Source: Leptolyngbya sp. FACHB-8 (GTDB lineage Bacteria; Cyanobacteriota; Cyanobacteriia; Elainellales; Elainellaceae). From it: a stretch of 64,000 bases of DNA. The DNA is taken from the NCBI RefSeq assembly GCF_014695575.1, contig NZ_JACJOO010000052.1, positions 62,001 through 126,000 on the forward strand, written 5' to 3'. Positions 19,601 through 27,647 of the stretch are shown here, piece by piece (positions within the stretch are counted from its first letter, which is position 1; each line of letters starts with the position of its first letter). A program made the translations under genes and the position numbers. A model generated the notes under the pieces. It was given only the letters and a program-made list of their open reading frames with translations. It was not told the DNA's origin and searched no databases.

Positions 19601-21321
19601 TGCTCACCACCGTCCGCTACAGGCACCTCGTCAAACAGTAACTGTTCGATGGTTTGATTGGATTCCTGTGAAAAATCCCCGGATGCTGGTAACTGGAATT
19701 CTTCTGGGGAAAACTCGGCAGGCTCTGCTGACAGGTCTGCTAGCCCCTCAAAAAACTGACTTTCAAAATCGCCAATAGCCCCAAGATCCTCGCCAGCTTC
19801 TAAACTTGTGGCTTCTATCTCGCTGTTGGTGGCTTGTTCCGCATCGGCAATATGGCGATCTACAGGCGGTTCTATGTCCTCACTCGGAGCTACATCCGCT
19901 CCAAAGAGGCTCTGGTAAAGGGCATCTAACTCATCATAAATTCCTTCGGGTGATGCTACGGGGGCAGTATCCGCGGCATCGTCTTCCGTTTCTAACTCTG
20001 TGCTGATCTGGTTCAGCAATTCCAGGGCAGAGTCAATGTCGCCAATGGAGTTGTCGAGGGAAACATCGTCGAGGGGAATTTCTTCCAGGGGAGCGATCGC
20101 CGCCTCATTGATTTGGAAGATGGTCATGTCATCATCCTGGAAGCGAGTCGCTGCTAAGCTCTCATCCACCTGGAACATGGTCATTTCGCCTGGGTCCAAA
20201 TCCCCCAAGTCAGGAGTGGATGATACCAGCTCCAGGTCGTTCACCGCTTGATTCAAGTCGCTAAGCCCGGAGGATGCCCCCATGCCCGTTGGCGGTTGCA
20301 AGATAGTAGCTTCACTCCCGGCCAACTCACTGATTAAAGAATCGAGGGAGCTGGTATCGCTTCGCGAGCTTGCTGGCAGGCGTTGTCCGCTGGAACCCGG
20401 TAATGCTTGCCAGTCAGTTCCTTCCAGGGAGGATTGCAAATATTGCGACGCTTCCCGCCCTAACTGCTGAGCCAAGCGATTGACCAGGGCTGTGAAAATA
20501 GCTTCTCCCTGATGCCCCAGCGTGTGCATCTTATCCAGCCCCTGGCTGAGGGAGTCTTCGTAGGTCTGAATGTTGCGTTGTAAGGACTCAAAAATAACCC
20601 GCAGCGTTGTATCAAGCTTCAGCAGCAGTTGATCAGACTGGGTTTGAATTCGCTGCAGTTGATCCAGCCGTTCCTGGGGCGTAAGGGGTGGGATATAGCT
20701 GGCAAAGCGGGCAGCATCGGCTGGCGGAGCGGGCTCTGGGGGGGCTGAGTTAGCCGGGGGCAGTGTTCGTGACTCCAGGGTGGTGAGCATTTCTGCGACC
20801 TGCACCGTCAGATTTTCCTGCAACCGCCCCATTAAAGATTGCAGAAATTCGGACAGGGCTTGCTGTTGCTGTTGGGTATCGACCTGGGGCGGAAGAGCAT
20901 ATTGTTGACGCTGCGCTTCCAGTTCCCGAATTTCGCTGACCAGGGAATCCCTCCGCTGGCGCAGGTCTTCGACCTCACCCCGCATGGGCTGCATGATGTT
21001 GGTGCGCAGGTAAGTCACCTCTTGCAATACGGCCTGCAAAACCTGCTGAGCTGACTCCCCAGGCGACTGTGCCGAAGCCGTCGAGTTGACAGGGCCTAGA
21101 GCTGGGTCTCCAGACAAGGTTGCCATCGGCACGGGATTGGACAACTCAGGTTTCAAATTGGCTTGCTGGAGGCTGACCAGATACTGTCGTGTGCGCTCCA
21201 GAAGTTGCCGCTGTTGTTCAGATTCCCCCGCCATCACCCAGGGCAAACGGGGGCTGGCTTTACGCAGCGCTGCATCAATGGACTGGATCAGTTCCTGGAT
21301 TTGAGCCTGTTGCGAATTCAC
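13630..21321 (-). CDS. Giant (2563 aa) protein: coiled coil, acidic 30-residue repeats and Hsp70/actin-fold ATPase domain
   Basis: Start GTG at 21321. Residues 1-330 are helical, Q-rich and coiled-coil-like. Residues about 330-1900 are extremely acidic and contain about 18 tandem ~30-residue repeats (core LDEEWLNLSTADADEQ) encoded at 16970-18560. From about residue 1920 an Hsp70-type nucleotide-binding domain begins with WYLGIDLGTTGISAVLL (phosphate 1). It continues with VMVSYPAAWSDTYRFNVREA, EESTATLLSAL, LVMNGGASVTELALV (phosphate 2-like) and VLCTGGSAS (adenosine motif). The last ~160 residues are helical. No substrate-binding domain of DnaK type is seen, and no signal peptide. Cyanobacteria are known to have large Hsp70-like proteins of unknown function. 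Repeats are near-identical at DNA level, so recent unequal recombination is likely. Confidence 0.88.
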   Translation of the reverse strand: MNSQQAQIQELIQSIDAALRKASPRLPWVMAGESEQQRQLLERTRQYLVSLQQANLKPELSNPVPMATLSGDPALGPVNSTASAQSPGESAQQVLQAVLQEVTYLRTNIMQPMRGEVEDLRQRRDSLVSEIRELEAQRQQYALPPQVDTQQQQQALSEFLQSLMGRLQENLTVQVAEMLTTLESRTLPPANSAPPEPAPPADAARFASYIPPLTPQERLDQLQRIQTQSDQLLLKLDTTLRVIFESLQRNIQTYEDSLSQGLDKMHTLGHQGEAIFTALVNRLAQQLGREASQYLQSSLEGTDWQALPGSSGQRLPASSRSDTSSLDSLISELAGSEATILQPPTGMGASSGLSDLNQAVNDLELVSSTPDLGDLDPGEMTMFQVDESLAATRFQDDDMTIFQINEAAIAPLEEIPLDDVSLDNSIGDIDSALELLNQISTELETEDDAADTAPVASPEGIYDELDALYQSLFGADVAPSEDIEPPVDRHIADAEQATNSEIEATSLEAGEDLGAIGDFESQFFEGLADLSAEPAEFSPEEFQLPASGDFSQESNQTIEQLLFDEVPVADGGEQEDTQLLNAERAAANQHMPADVISSLEDLIALSDTAASLDALRSEGSLPEDAYIPASPDEDLLVSEAVVETPRVELQVDEDVLQQLDAELSTLEGRASGEETEEFSFLSDLSADEPEDISTSLEDAFRELPDEEPISPETRLPEMEGDDAFLEEELSTPSSDSFPVEDEPLLEDLLLGDLASDNIEEETLELLEDELHDTATEPEEAAPEDQSTTELPSGPWSAYVTTDEDLLGEPAPEVEALELDIFLTQESLMEDFGSEEDNEQTTDFFPEAETPEALLESLMEDLPLTVFEEENLPPVDDALIDRLIEETPPTPLETEEEELNLSTFLTEDVESFPEPSSSPSADLDEQWLVSVDDSDEQGSTLAELTEPTSEDLDEEWLNLSTADADEQSDILAGFPESTSEDLDEEWLNLSTAGSDEQSDALAELPDTSSEDLDEEWLDLPTADADEQSDALAELTEPTSEELDEAWLNLSTADADEQSDALAELTEPTSEELDEAWLNLSTADVEEQSDTLTELSEATAEDLDEEWLNLSTADVEEQSDAPAELTEPTGENLDEEWLNLSTADADEQSDILAELPDTSSENLDEEEWLNLSTADADEQSNALAELTEPTGENLDEEWLNLSTPDADEQSDILTELPDTSSENLDEEWLNLSTLDADEQSDALAELTEPTIENLDEEWLNLSTADADEQSDALSEFAEPTSEELDEAWLALSTVDTDEQGNTLTELPEPTAEDLDEEWLNLSTPDANEQSDAPAELVEPTLEELDEAWLDLSTADTDEQDDTLTELPEATDEDLDEEWLKLSTAGADEQSDILAELPDTSSGDLDDDLDQAWLNLSTSDSTEQDDVLQNLAEAPTGVTSDEWLDLSTATDEQGEPPEDPSTTSADALLDVDLDLPSQPVELSFEEELNISGESPEPTATSLDEDLFGFGIDLPELTDSAPPPPPLFLEDVEQLSPSAAPEGTIAFVPLEPLLPPDREDLTLEDFQDVMTTPPASIEDLLAEWPDDAGIDPEESPAVNETLPLENPVLPLVPVDTLEATPDTTLELSSDAVTEDTLDSFADALDTAPTPMELAAWFDGVEEIPPAIEVAPPGAQDTSLDDASLFLETFGAEVPPEPSLDDNAFTLDGLGELFESVPNSIAEAPIGSASEPEDTPNTSPAPPLGTDFDQAGIDLYDEELLEPGSEESKKKDLDDRPLEDSVAPIETAPGPVEVVPDAAAPIDPSLDYPSELILQAIGLQADETETNSVALPDDVEPDLALLDLTADLEDEEDEVDPELAALFQRLQRSPLDLFDSEDPLGDRLELLRDQEDDLDSLIFSVTDPLEDDATLFAPPSLTGASKRVPPRSTWYLGIDLGTTGISAVLLHRPTATVYPIFWLELKLPGPIHGGLPIPERTYRLPMAVYVTPTSTGDMEGSEVAIASLTITRQEFSHPTRQPLRDFKSALRVGIPYYTANAAHWEPVLQWSDQRTIPLSTLHQALRALLTSLNYTSPDSTTGSDTSVLSCGAVGLSDDTLQQALKELAGVMVSYPAAWSDTYRFNVREAILAARLVDDPAQIYLVEESTATLLSALAPEDAVTLPSNLTPNPDLFQAHWQGGTLVMNGGASVTELALVNLPEHLQRLSPTDITRRTLPYGGNALDQDIICQLIYPAWVRQANRTSQDRAAILPEGGSTFQAGEDLDWADPWAALGWEHLALPVVGDPDAANRQILQQRLLGAGVGSGLLEAARYLKLTLQQQERGYVTLGGVSLTINRQDLGSRVLLPYIQRLNRELNGLLTQTGIPVLQVNQVLCTGGSASFAAIARWLRQKLPNATIVQDTYTQPEAPQHNHLSICSRVAYGLAAVPLHPQVIDQGHHRYSDYFLLMELLRIFPDTPTTLEGILRMLEQRGIDTHTCQAAIVALLEGHLPSGLVPTDGEAGMLAPTSQHNADYQALLAAPLFVREVDQTYRPNPHQWQVFRRHLDTILATSYQKLATPLNFALDTAQRLQ
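16970..18560 (-). repeat. About 18 tandem ~90-bp coding repeats inside the giant gene
   Basis: Each unit encodes about 30 residues. It begins LDEEW or LDEAW, continues LNLSTADADEQSD, and ends with LTEPTSEE or LPDTSSED/N. Two alternating tail types are interleaved. Neighbouring units are almost identical in DNA. One unit has an extra Glu (LDEEEW) and one has an insertion (LDDDLDQAW). Such an array is prone to copy-number change. Confidence 0.9.
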
Positions 21322-21938
21322 GGACCGATTCCCAATAAAAATAAAAAGTTGCTATCGACGTTTTCTGCTGAACCGACTGAGACTTACCTTGCTGGTGTTA
21401 AACAATACCCAAAGGATTGTTCTTAAGAGATGATGAAATAGACGCTGTAATGCTGTTTTTGTAACCGATTGGGGTAACTTGTTCCTATTGCCTCAATATT
21501 AATTGAGATTCCTAAAAGGCGGTTATTTTTCCCATTAGCGTGGTAGATCCTTCCGGACAACGGTTTGGGTTTTAGTATTTTAAGGATCTTAGGGACCATT
21601 TCCCGCTTCTGGATGGGTAGGTGTGGAAGAATCTCATGATGATCCTTCCGCCCCTACCTCCATCCAGCATAGCCCGGTGGATCTAACATTGTTGACGGCT
21701 CTACTGACCCCCTATGGCACCACGTCCAGCCCACTCAGCACAACAGCTTCCGCCATCTAGTGATAAGTTGTGCGATTTTAGGAAAAATTGGCTAGCAATA
21801 TCCTTGTCCACCCTGTAACATCGTGCGATTAAAATGATGACGGCATCGGGAGCAATCCTCAAACTCCTGACGTCATTCCCCTGGGTTTCATGACTGTGGA
21901 ATCTTATTAACGTTCGAGTCAATTGAGGCCAAAAATCC
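21322..21938. other. 617-bp divergent intergenic region
   Basis: It separates the start of the giant gene from the SpoIID gene, so it holds both promoters; none is convincing by eye. An imperfect hairpin lies at 21609-21667 (CTGGATGGGTAGGTG against CCTACCTCCATCCAG). No gene is supported. Confidence 0.6.
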
Positions 21939-23789
21939 ATGCACTCCCCTGGAAACGGCGATAGAAAACAGACTCGTGTATCCCCAACGAATACACCTTT
22001 AGAAAATAAAAAAATAGCAAATTTGCCTTCCAACGTACTCACTCAGTCCCGATTCTTGCCGCCATGGCCCTGGTCGGGTCTGGGATTGATCGCGATCGCC
22101 CTGACGGGCCTTTTCCCTTCCAGTGCCCAGGCCCAAACGGCCTATAATCCGTCTATTCAGGTGGGCATTGTGCAGCGGTTTGGGAAAGAACGAAGCGATC
22201 GCATCACCCTGGAACCCGCCGGGGGCCAGCTCACCCTTCAATTTGAGGGCAACGGTGGTAACCAGACGGTTGCGACGACAGAACCCGTGCAGATCGAGGT
22301 GGTGCCCCAACCCCTGGCCCAACCCGAGCAGGTGGAACGAGTCGTACTGAGTACCCATCGCAGCTTTGAAAGCGCTGAAGACAGTGCCAACTATTGGAAA
22401 GCTCAGGGGCTAGACGTGGAAATCGCCCAACCCCGGCAGTGGCAGGTATGGGCTAAACGGGAAACTTATTCTACGCCGCTACTGCGACGGTTGCTGCTGC
22501 AAAATGTGCAGGCTCAGGGTGGACGCACTGTATTTCTCGACAGTCAGATCCGTCGTGAAGTTCCCCTGGCCGGGTTTGTGGTGAATGGAACGAGAGTCGT
22601 AGCGGATCAGGTGGCGATCGCCCCCAGCAACAACCGCGTCTACGTCAACGAAATCAACAGCTCGGAGGGTCGGCAACTGTTTGCTGGGAGCCTGCGGTTA
22701 CAGCCCAATGCCTACGGCACCTACACTCTGGTCAACACGGTCGATATCGAAACCTACCTGCGCGGGGTTGTTCCCTTTGAGATTGGCTCTGGGGCTCCCA
22801 ATTCTGCTATTGAGGCCCAGGCCATTCTGGCGCGTACCTATGCGCTACGAAACCTGCGCCGCTTTACGATTGATAACTACCAGCTTTGTGCCGATACCCA
22901 ATGCCAGGTGTATCGTGGCTTGAGCGGGGCTGCGACCTCGACCGATCGGGCGATCGCCGCCACCCAAGGGCAAGTGCTGACCTATCAGAATGAACTGGTG
23001 GATGCCCTCTATTCTTCAACATCGGGTGGGGTTACGGCCGCTTTCTCCAACGTGTGGAACGGCCCCGATCGCCCTTATCTGCGTCCCCGCATTGATGCGG
23101 TGCAGAATGTTTGGGATTTGCAAACCCGACCTCTTTCTGATGAAGCTAACCTGCGCGCCTTCCTCAATCTTCAAGAGGGGTTCAACGAGACCGGGCGTGA
23201 CCTGTTCCGTTGGCGAGAAGCCAGTGATGTCGCCCAGATCACAGCGGATATCAAAGAATACCTGTCCACCAAACAACACCCTCTGGCTAATCTGAGCCGC
23301 GTAGAGCAACTCCGGGTAGCGGAGCGCTCCTCGGGGGGACGGGTACAGCAAATAGAGGTGGTAACCGATCGAGGTTCTGTGATCCTGGAAAAAGATGAGG
23401 TTTTGCGAGCACTTTCGGCCCCTCGTAGCACTCTGTTTTACCTGGATCCCGTTTATGAAGTGCTGCCATCCTCCCCTAGCCCTGCTCCCAGCCCTGTTTC
23501 GGTGGCTCCCAGCCCCCCGGTAGCCAATGCGAGTTCCGAAGTTGCTCAGGGAGAAGTACCTGCGTTGCCAGCGCCGGCCGCATCGCCCAGTCCTACTCCG
23601 ACCCGTATCCTTAAGGGGTACACCTTTGTTGGCGGCGGTTGGGGCCATGCAGTTGGGCTCAGCCAGTATGGTGCGATGAACTTGGGCCGACTCAACTGGC
23701 CGGCATCCCGCATTTTGGAGTTTTACTTCCCAGGTGCGACGGTGCAACCCTTAAGCGAGCGCACAGTTTTGTGGCGAGAGCCAGAATAG
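21939..23789 (+). CDS. SpoIID/LytB domain-containing protein
   Basis: The protein has 616 residues. A 44-residue charged lead precedes one hydrophobic segment (about 45-66, ending SSAQAQ), a signal peptide or anchor. Residues about 145-200 resemble a SPOR-like segment (RSFESAEDSANYWKAQGL). The SpoIID domain spans about 230-520 with VDIETYLRGVVPFEI, EAQAILARTYALRN and YSSTSGGVT. The final GGGWGHAVGLSQYGAMNL is the family signature. SpoIID proteins act on or bind peptidoglycan as lytic transglycosylases in sporulating bacteria; in cyanobacteria the role is in the cell wall and is not defined. A Pro/Ser-rich insertion (PSPAPSPVSVAPSPP) interrupts the domain near 510-550. Confidence 0.88.
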   Translation: MHSPGNGDRKQTRVSPTNTPLENKKIANLPSNVLTQSRFLPPWPWSGLGLIAIALTGLFPSSAQAQTAYNPSIQVGIVQRFGKERSDRITLEPAGGQLTLQFEGNGGNQTVATTEPVQIEVVPQPLAQPEQVERVVLSTHRSFESAEDSANYWKAQGLDVEIAQPRQWQVWAKRETYSTPLLRRLLLQNVQAQGGRTVFLDSQIRREVPLAGFVVNGTRVVADQVAIAPSNNRVYVNEINSSEGRQLFAGSLRLQPNAYGTYTLVNTVDIETYLRGVVPFEIGSGAPNSAIEAQAILARTYALRNLRRFTIDNYQLCADTQCQVYRGLSGAATSTDRAIAATQGQVLTYQNELVDALYSSTSGGVTAAFSNVWNGPDRPYLRPRIDAVQNVWDLQTRPLSDEANLRAFLNLQEGFNETGRDLFRWREASDVAQITADIKEYLSTKQHPLANLSRVEQLRVAERSSGGRVQQIEVVTDRGSVILEKDEVLRALSAPRSTLFYLDPVYEVLPSSPSPAPSPVSVAPSPPVANASSEVAQGEVPALPAPAASPSPTPTRILKGYTFVGGGWGHAVGLSQYGAMNLGRLNWPASRILEFYFPGATVQPLSERTVLWREPE

Positions 23790-23796
23790 CTCTTAT

Positions 23797-23841
23797 AAAA
23801 AAGATGGGGTACGACGTTCAACGTCGTACCCCATCTTTTTT
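23797..23841. terminator. Bidirectional intrinsic terminator
   Basis: AAAAAAGATGGGGTACGACGTT is mirrored by its exact complement ending in TTTTTT. The GC stem has A and T tracts on both sides and lies between two convergent genes. It should stop transcription from both. Confidence 0.9.
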
Positions 23842-23852
23842 GAACCAGGAGT

Positions 23853-25559
23853 TCACAACCGATCCTGAATTAACAACGCCTCAAACTCCTCTGCGTTCAG
23901 GGGCGGGCTGTGAAATTCGCCCTGGGCAGCATGGCAACCATTTTGTCGAAGGAAATCGGCCTGGGCTTTGGTTTCGACCCCTTCAGCGATCGCCTTTAAG
24001 GATAGGTTTTGGGCGATCGCAATGACCGCGTTGGTCAAGGTTTCGCTGCCGTCATCGCGAGTAATCATGGCTACCAGACTGCTATCAATCTTGAGAGCGG
24101 TCAGAGGCAATCTTTTCAGGAAGCCGAAGGAGGAAAATCCCGTCCCTACGTCATCCATATAAATATGAATACCAACATATCGAAGGCGTCGCAGCGTTTC
24201 CTGCATCATCTCGTTGGGCATCATGAGATGATTTTCGCTGACCTCCAGTACCAGCAGGTCGGGGTTGAGGTCGACTTCCCGAAGAATCTGGGCGGTTTGC
24301 TCGAAAAAGTTTTCTTGTTGGAGTTCTGCGAGGGAAAGATTGATCCCCACCCGTAAGGAAAGACGATATTTGTCCTGCCATTGCTTCGCCTGTCGACAGG
24401 CATGACGCATCGCCCATGCCCCCATAAAGGGAAGCAGATTGCTTTCCTCCGCAATGGACAGGAAACTGGTGGGGCGTAATAGGCCCAGAGTTGGGTGCTT
24501 CCACCGCAATAAAGCTTCGGCACCAACAATTTTTTGTGTGATGAGGTTGATTTGGGGCTGATAGTAGAGGGCAAATTCCTGGCTGGCGCAGGCGCGGGTG
24601 AGTTGGCTGGCGATCGCCGCCGGGTCAGTCCACACAATATCCTGGGCTGGGTCATAAGGGGCTACATGATGGCCAGACTTGCGCTGAATTCGCTTCAGGG
24701 CCATTTCTGCCTGAAGGAGCAAGTGCTCAGGCCCAGTCGTGTCTGCCTGGCCATAGGCCAAACCCACATGCACTTTTGGTTCAACAGACGGCCCTGATGT
24801 CTGATAGGAGGCACTCAGGATTCGTAGCAGTGCCCGAGCAGTCTGATCGGCCTCCTGTTCGTGAGAGAGCGATCGCAACAATACCCCAAAGCACTGGTGT
24901 CCCAAATAAGCTATGGGGTATTCATCTCCCAAACTCTGTTGCAGGCGGCTGGTAACCTGCTGCAACAGCCCGCCCAGAGGAACGGGGTCTTGATCAGGGG
25001 TGTTTCCCCAAAGAAGTTGGATGACCAGCACCGCCAGGGGAAGGGCTGACAGCTCTGACTGGAGGGTGTCACCAACCTGACGCACAAACCACGGACGATT
25101 CGGCAGTTGCGTTACCGTATCGTGGTACATCATGTGCTCCAGGGTGGTGACAGCCCGTTGCATTTCGGCCTGGTAAGGCTCTACGACTGCCTGCCGCTTT
25201 GTTAAACGTGCTGTAATGGCCCGCAGTAATTCCTCTCGACGAAAAGGCTTGCTGAGGTAATCATCCGCTCCCAGGTTCATCCCCTGGCGTCGTTCGGCCT
25301 GCTCAGCTTTGGCTGTCAGAAAAATGAATGGAATGCAAGCTGTTATGGGATTTTCATTCAGCCGCCGCAACACTTCGTAGCCATCGCAGATAGGCATCAT
25401 GACGTCACACAAAATTAGATCCGGAAGAACCTGGTATGCGACCTCAAGCCCTTCTTCACCATTGATGGCGGCGATCGCCTCAAAACCTTCTGACTGAAGT
25501 AACTTGATGATCAGCGCCTGCACAACGGGATCATCTTCGATCAATAGAATTTTTGTCAT
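23853..25559 (-). CDS. Response regulator with degenerate GGDEF and EAL domains (c-di-GMP phosphodiesterase type)
   Basis: The protein has 568 residues. The receiver (1-125) has IEDD and D52 in LILCDVMMP, plus LTAKA and KPF. The GGDEF-like domain (about 150-300) has YLGHQCFGVLL in place of the GGDEF loop, so cyclase activity is unlikely. The EAL domain (about 320-560) keeps EALLRW, NLSLAELQ, DDVGTGFSSF, LKIDSSL and AIAEGVET, which carry most metal and catalytic residues. The usual QGYxxSRP is QGEFHSPP. It likely hydrolyses c-di-GMP under control of a kinase encoded elsewhere. ATG at 25559. The gene stands alone, convergent with the SpoIID gene. Confidence 0.9.
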   Translation of the reverse strand: MTKILLIEDDPVVQALIIKLLQSEGFEAIAAINGEEGLEVAYQVLPDLILCDVMMPICDGYEVLRRLNENPITACIPFIFLTAKAEQAERRQGMNLGADDYLSKPFRREELLRAITARLTKRQAVVEPYQAEMQRAVTTLEHMMYHDTVTQLPNRPWFVRQVGDTLQSELSALPLAVLVIQLLWGNTPDQDPVPLGGLLQQVTSRLQQSLGDEYPIAYLGHQCFGVLLRSLSHEQEADQTARALLRILSASYQTSGPSVEPKVHVGLAYGQADTTGPEHLLLQAEMALKRIQRKSGHHVAPYDPAQDIVWTDPAAIASQLTRACASQEFALYYQPQINLITQKIVGAEALLRWKHPTLGLLRPTSFLSIAEESNLLPFMGAWAMRHACRQAKQWQDKYRLSLRVGINLSLAELQQENFFEQTAQILREVDLNPDLLVLEVSENHLMMPNEMMQETLRRLRYVGIHIYMDDVGTGFSSFGFLKRLPLTALKIDSSLVAMITRDDGSETLTNAVIAIAQNLSLKAIAEGVETKAQADFLRQNGCHAAQGEFHSPPLNAEEFEALLIQDRL

Positions 25560-25721
25560 GGACTGCCGGGTTGTTCTGCTTACCCTAGAACGGAAAAGCT
25601 CTGATCAGCATTACTATTTCAATATTCCCTAACCCTGACCAAATGCCGGGTAATTGGCATGAATTTTTAGGGTTATATTCCGACTCTGTAACTGCAGCTA
25701 TTTCCGGTAAGACAAAATTTG

Positions 25722-25815
25722 GTCATGTTTCAAAGATGCGAATGCGATGTGGTGAAAGGGGGCACAAAGTGCCCCTTTCACTACATCGCATTCACACGCC
25801 TAGAACACTACCGGT
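25722..25815. repeat. Family D hairpin element, copy 1
   Basis: The near-perfect stem 25740-25793 (GAATGCGATGTGGTGAAAGG, one G-T and one bulge) is preceded by TCATGTTTCAAA and followed by CACACGCCTAGAACA. The copy at 57199-57290 shares both the flanks and the GATGTGGTGAAAGG stem core. Confidence 0.75.
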
Positions 25816-26024
25816 TTTAGCAAACTGAATACAAAATTAGTCTGAATATCTTTTTCGAGGCCTTGATTTTGCATATATTTCGCGCACGCAAAGTTAAGGG
25901 ATGTTATGGGATAAGAACACAGGCCCTTACGTAGGCGAATTTAGCTATACCGCGCTATCATGCAAAAAAGTTCTGCCGCAAGCATGTGCTAAATAATACC
26001 GAATAGTCCATGGCAGAGTAGGTA

Positions 26025-26255
26025 CAAATAAAAAAACTGGCTAAAAATAGCCAGTTGCCAAACTCTAGAACCAACGTTGCTAAACTCTGCTTTCTCAAGA
26101 GTGCAGCATTCAAACGTGAGCTACACCTCCGAGGGCAGACGTTTCTTTGAAGGAGAAAACCCAAACTGCAGGTTCCCAATCCGGCAGTGAGTGTCAAACA
26201 ACCTCCGACCATGACCCCAATGCCATGGGGAAATCGCGTTATCTCTCTCAACCAT
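26025..26255 (-). ncRNA. Candidate small RNA ending at an intrinsic terminator
   Basis: A minus-strand stem AACTGGCTA/TAGCCAGTT followed by seven T residues (26056-26028) is a textbook terminator. About 205 bases upstream is TACAAT (26263-26258), a plausible -10; no clear -35. The transcript would be about 225 nt with several local hairpins (for example CCCC ATGGCATT GGGG). An open frame of 97 codons covers it but runs through the terminator and starts at TTG, so I do not call a protein. Size would fit 6S RNA, but I cannot recognise the 6S fold. The existence of a transcript is inferred. Confidence 0.4.
26028..26056 (-). terminator. Intrinsic terminator (minus strand)
   Basis: A nine-base-pair stem, four-base loop and seven T residues on the minus strand. 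No minus-strand gene is close upstream, which is why an RNA gene is proposed. Confidence 0.8.
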
Positions 26256-26729
26256 CCATTGTATCAAGCGTCACAGAAAAATCGTTATAAAACTTTACCT
26301 CAATTTCCCGTGCGCCCTATAACTCTACCTGATGGGTGAGGTGTTTTCCTGATGGCTATGCCAAACATGGACAAACCTCACAAACCAGGCCCATAAGTTC
26401 TACAAAGGGTCAAAACCTGTCGCCAGAACTATATGGCCAATCAAGGTTTGCTTCAAAGCTTGATTCTGCCTCGGCAGAACGTGAGCTTTAAAACTTGCCT
26501 TAGTTCTAAAGTACCCATCGGCGTATGCCAGGCGACACCCCCACGTTTAGCCGTTAGATTGTGCCGTCAACTTTGCAGTGAGAAGAATTGCGTCGTGTAA
26601 ACCCTCTGGGTACGGGTTTTATCCTATATTTGGGAACTTTAAGGCTCTGATAGCGTCAAATCAATACAAAAGCACTCCCGATCTGGGCAGCGCTTAGATT
26701 CCGGCAATTTTGATGGGAGAAGGGCAGTC

Positions 26730-27419
26730 ATGGGTTGGAAAGCATGGGTGGTTACAGCGGGAACGGTCGCAGCCTGGGTTGGTATGGGAGTTGCCGTTCT
26801 GGCGGCTTCTGTGGATGGGACTGCAACAAAACAGAGCAGTCAGCCAAGCCTTAACGACGTGCGGTTTAGCTGTCAGGTGGTAAATGGGCAATATGTCGTG
26901 GTCTACACTCCAGAGAACGAGTCAGACGCTCAATATCCCTGGGCGGAGCCGACCCAATTGGGCGGTGGCTGGACCCCTGAACTGCGCTGTGCTGAAATTA
27001 GTCGCCGTCTGGAATCCTACCGTCCTGATGGATTGCTGGAATTGCAAACGGGTACGGAAAACGGGTACAACACTATTTGTGTGACCACTGAGCGGGCTTC
27101 TGGTTGCCGCATTGTGTTGACGGTGCCGCCAGGGCAAGATCCGTTGGCGACGCGCGATCGCGTCTTTGAAAACCTGGTTGTTGCTGATAGTGGTCAACGG
27201 ACGGATGCTGTCACCACCTTCAATGACGATGCCGATGACATTCTAGGCCAAATCGGCGAAGTGCTTGGCTTCCCGGGTACGCCTCGCCGGGGCTCTAGCA
27301 GCTCTGATGGAATTAACCTGCGTCCTTTTCTTTCACCAGCGGACGGTGGCACAGGTGAATATTTGAATGGGCCTGCCGGTTCAGGGGGCCAGCGCTTGAA
27401 TCCCGATCGCTTCCGCTAG
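26730..27419 (+). CDS. COP23-domain secreted protein
   Basis: The protein has 229 residues. A hydrophobic N-terminal signal (WVVTAGTVAAWVGMGVAVLAAS) precedes a COP23 domain (about 45-150). That domain has RFSCQVVNGQYVVVYTP, WTPELRCAEISRRLESY, LLELQTGTENGYNTICVT and SGCRIVLTVPPGQDP, with conserved cysteines. COP23 was described as a circadian-oscillating membrane-associated protein in Cyanothece; its role is unknown. The tail is Gly/Ser/Asp-rich and low complexity. GGAGAAGG lies 7 bases before the ATG. The gene is monocistronic between repeat-rich regions. Confidence 0.87.
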   Translation: MGWKAWVVTAGTVAAWVGMGVAVLAASVDGTATKQSSQPSLNDVRFSCQVVNGQYVVVYTPENESDAQYPWAEPTQLGGGWTPELRCAEISRRLESYRPDGLLELQTGTENGYNTICVTTERASGCRIVLTVPPGQDPLATRDRVFENLVVADSGQRTDAVTTFNDDADDILGQIGEVLGFPGTPRRGSSSSDGINLRPFLSPADGGTGEYLNGPAGSGGQRLNPDRFR

Positions 27420-27527
27420 GTTTTAGAGAGAGGGGTGCGTTTGCCATACCTCTCTCTCTAGTACAAGCTGTTTGGCAACAACTAGAGAGGGTAGCTCTCA
27501 TCGTGCTCATTCCTTGCTTTAAAACAC

Positions 27528-27579
27528 AGAATTCTGATTTGACTGCCGTGAAGCGATAGCAAAATCAGAATTCTTTTTT
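27528..27579 (+). terminator. Terminator-like hairpin after COP23
   Basis: AGAATTCTGATTT pairs with AAATCAGAATTCT and is followed by a T-rich run. It lies about 110 bases after the COP23 stop codon on the same strand. Confidence 0.65.
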
Positions 27580-27647
27580 ATTGAATAACCTGAGTTGGGG
27601 CTAAAGGTGGTTTCGAGCCCTGCACGGTAAGATTTGTGTGTATCTAT

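Larger units (their letters stand above)
25560..26729. other. 1170-bp intergenic region with a repeat and a candidate ncRNA
   Basis: It contains hairpin element D at about 25722-25815, a minus-strand terminator at 26028-26056, the ncRNA candidate that terminator would end, and the leader of the COP23 gene. An AAACCC...GGGTTT hairpin lies near 26598-26618. No protein gene is supported. Confidence 0.6.

Noticed and set aside
25958-26251. 97-codon minus-strand frame with a hydrophobic stretch
   Set aside because: It starts at TTG, runs through a strong intrinsic terminator, and its composition is not gene-like. Treated as a possible RNA gene instead.
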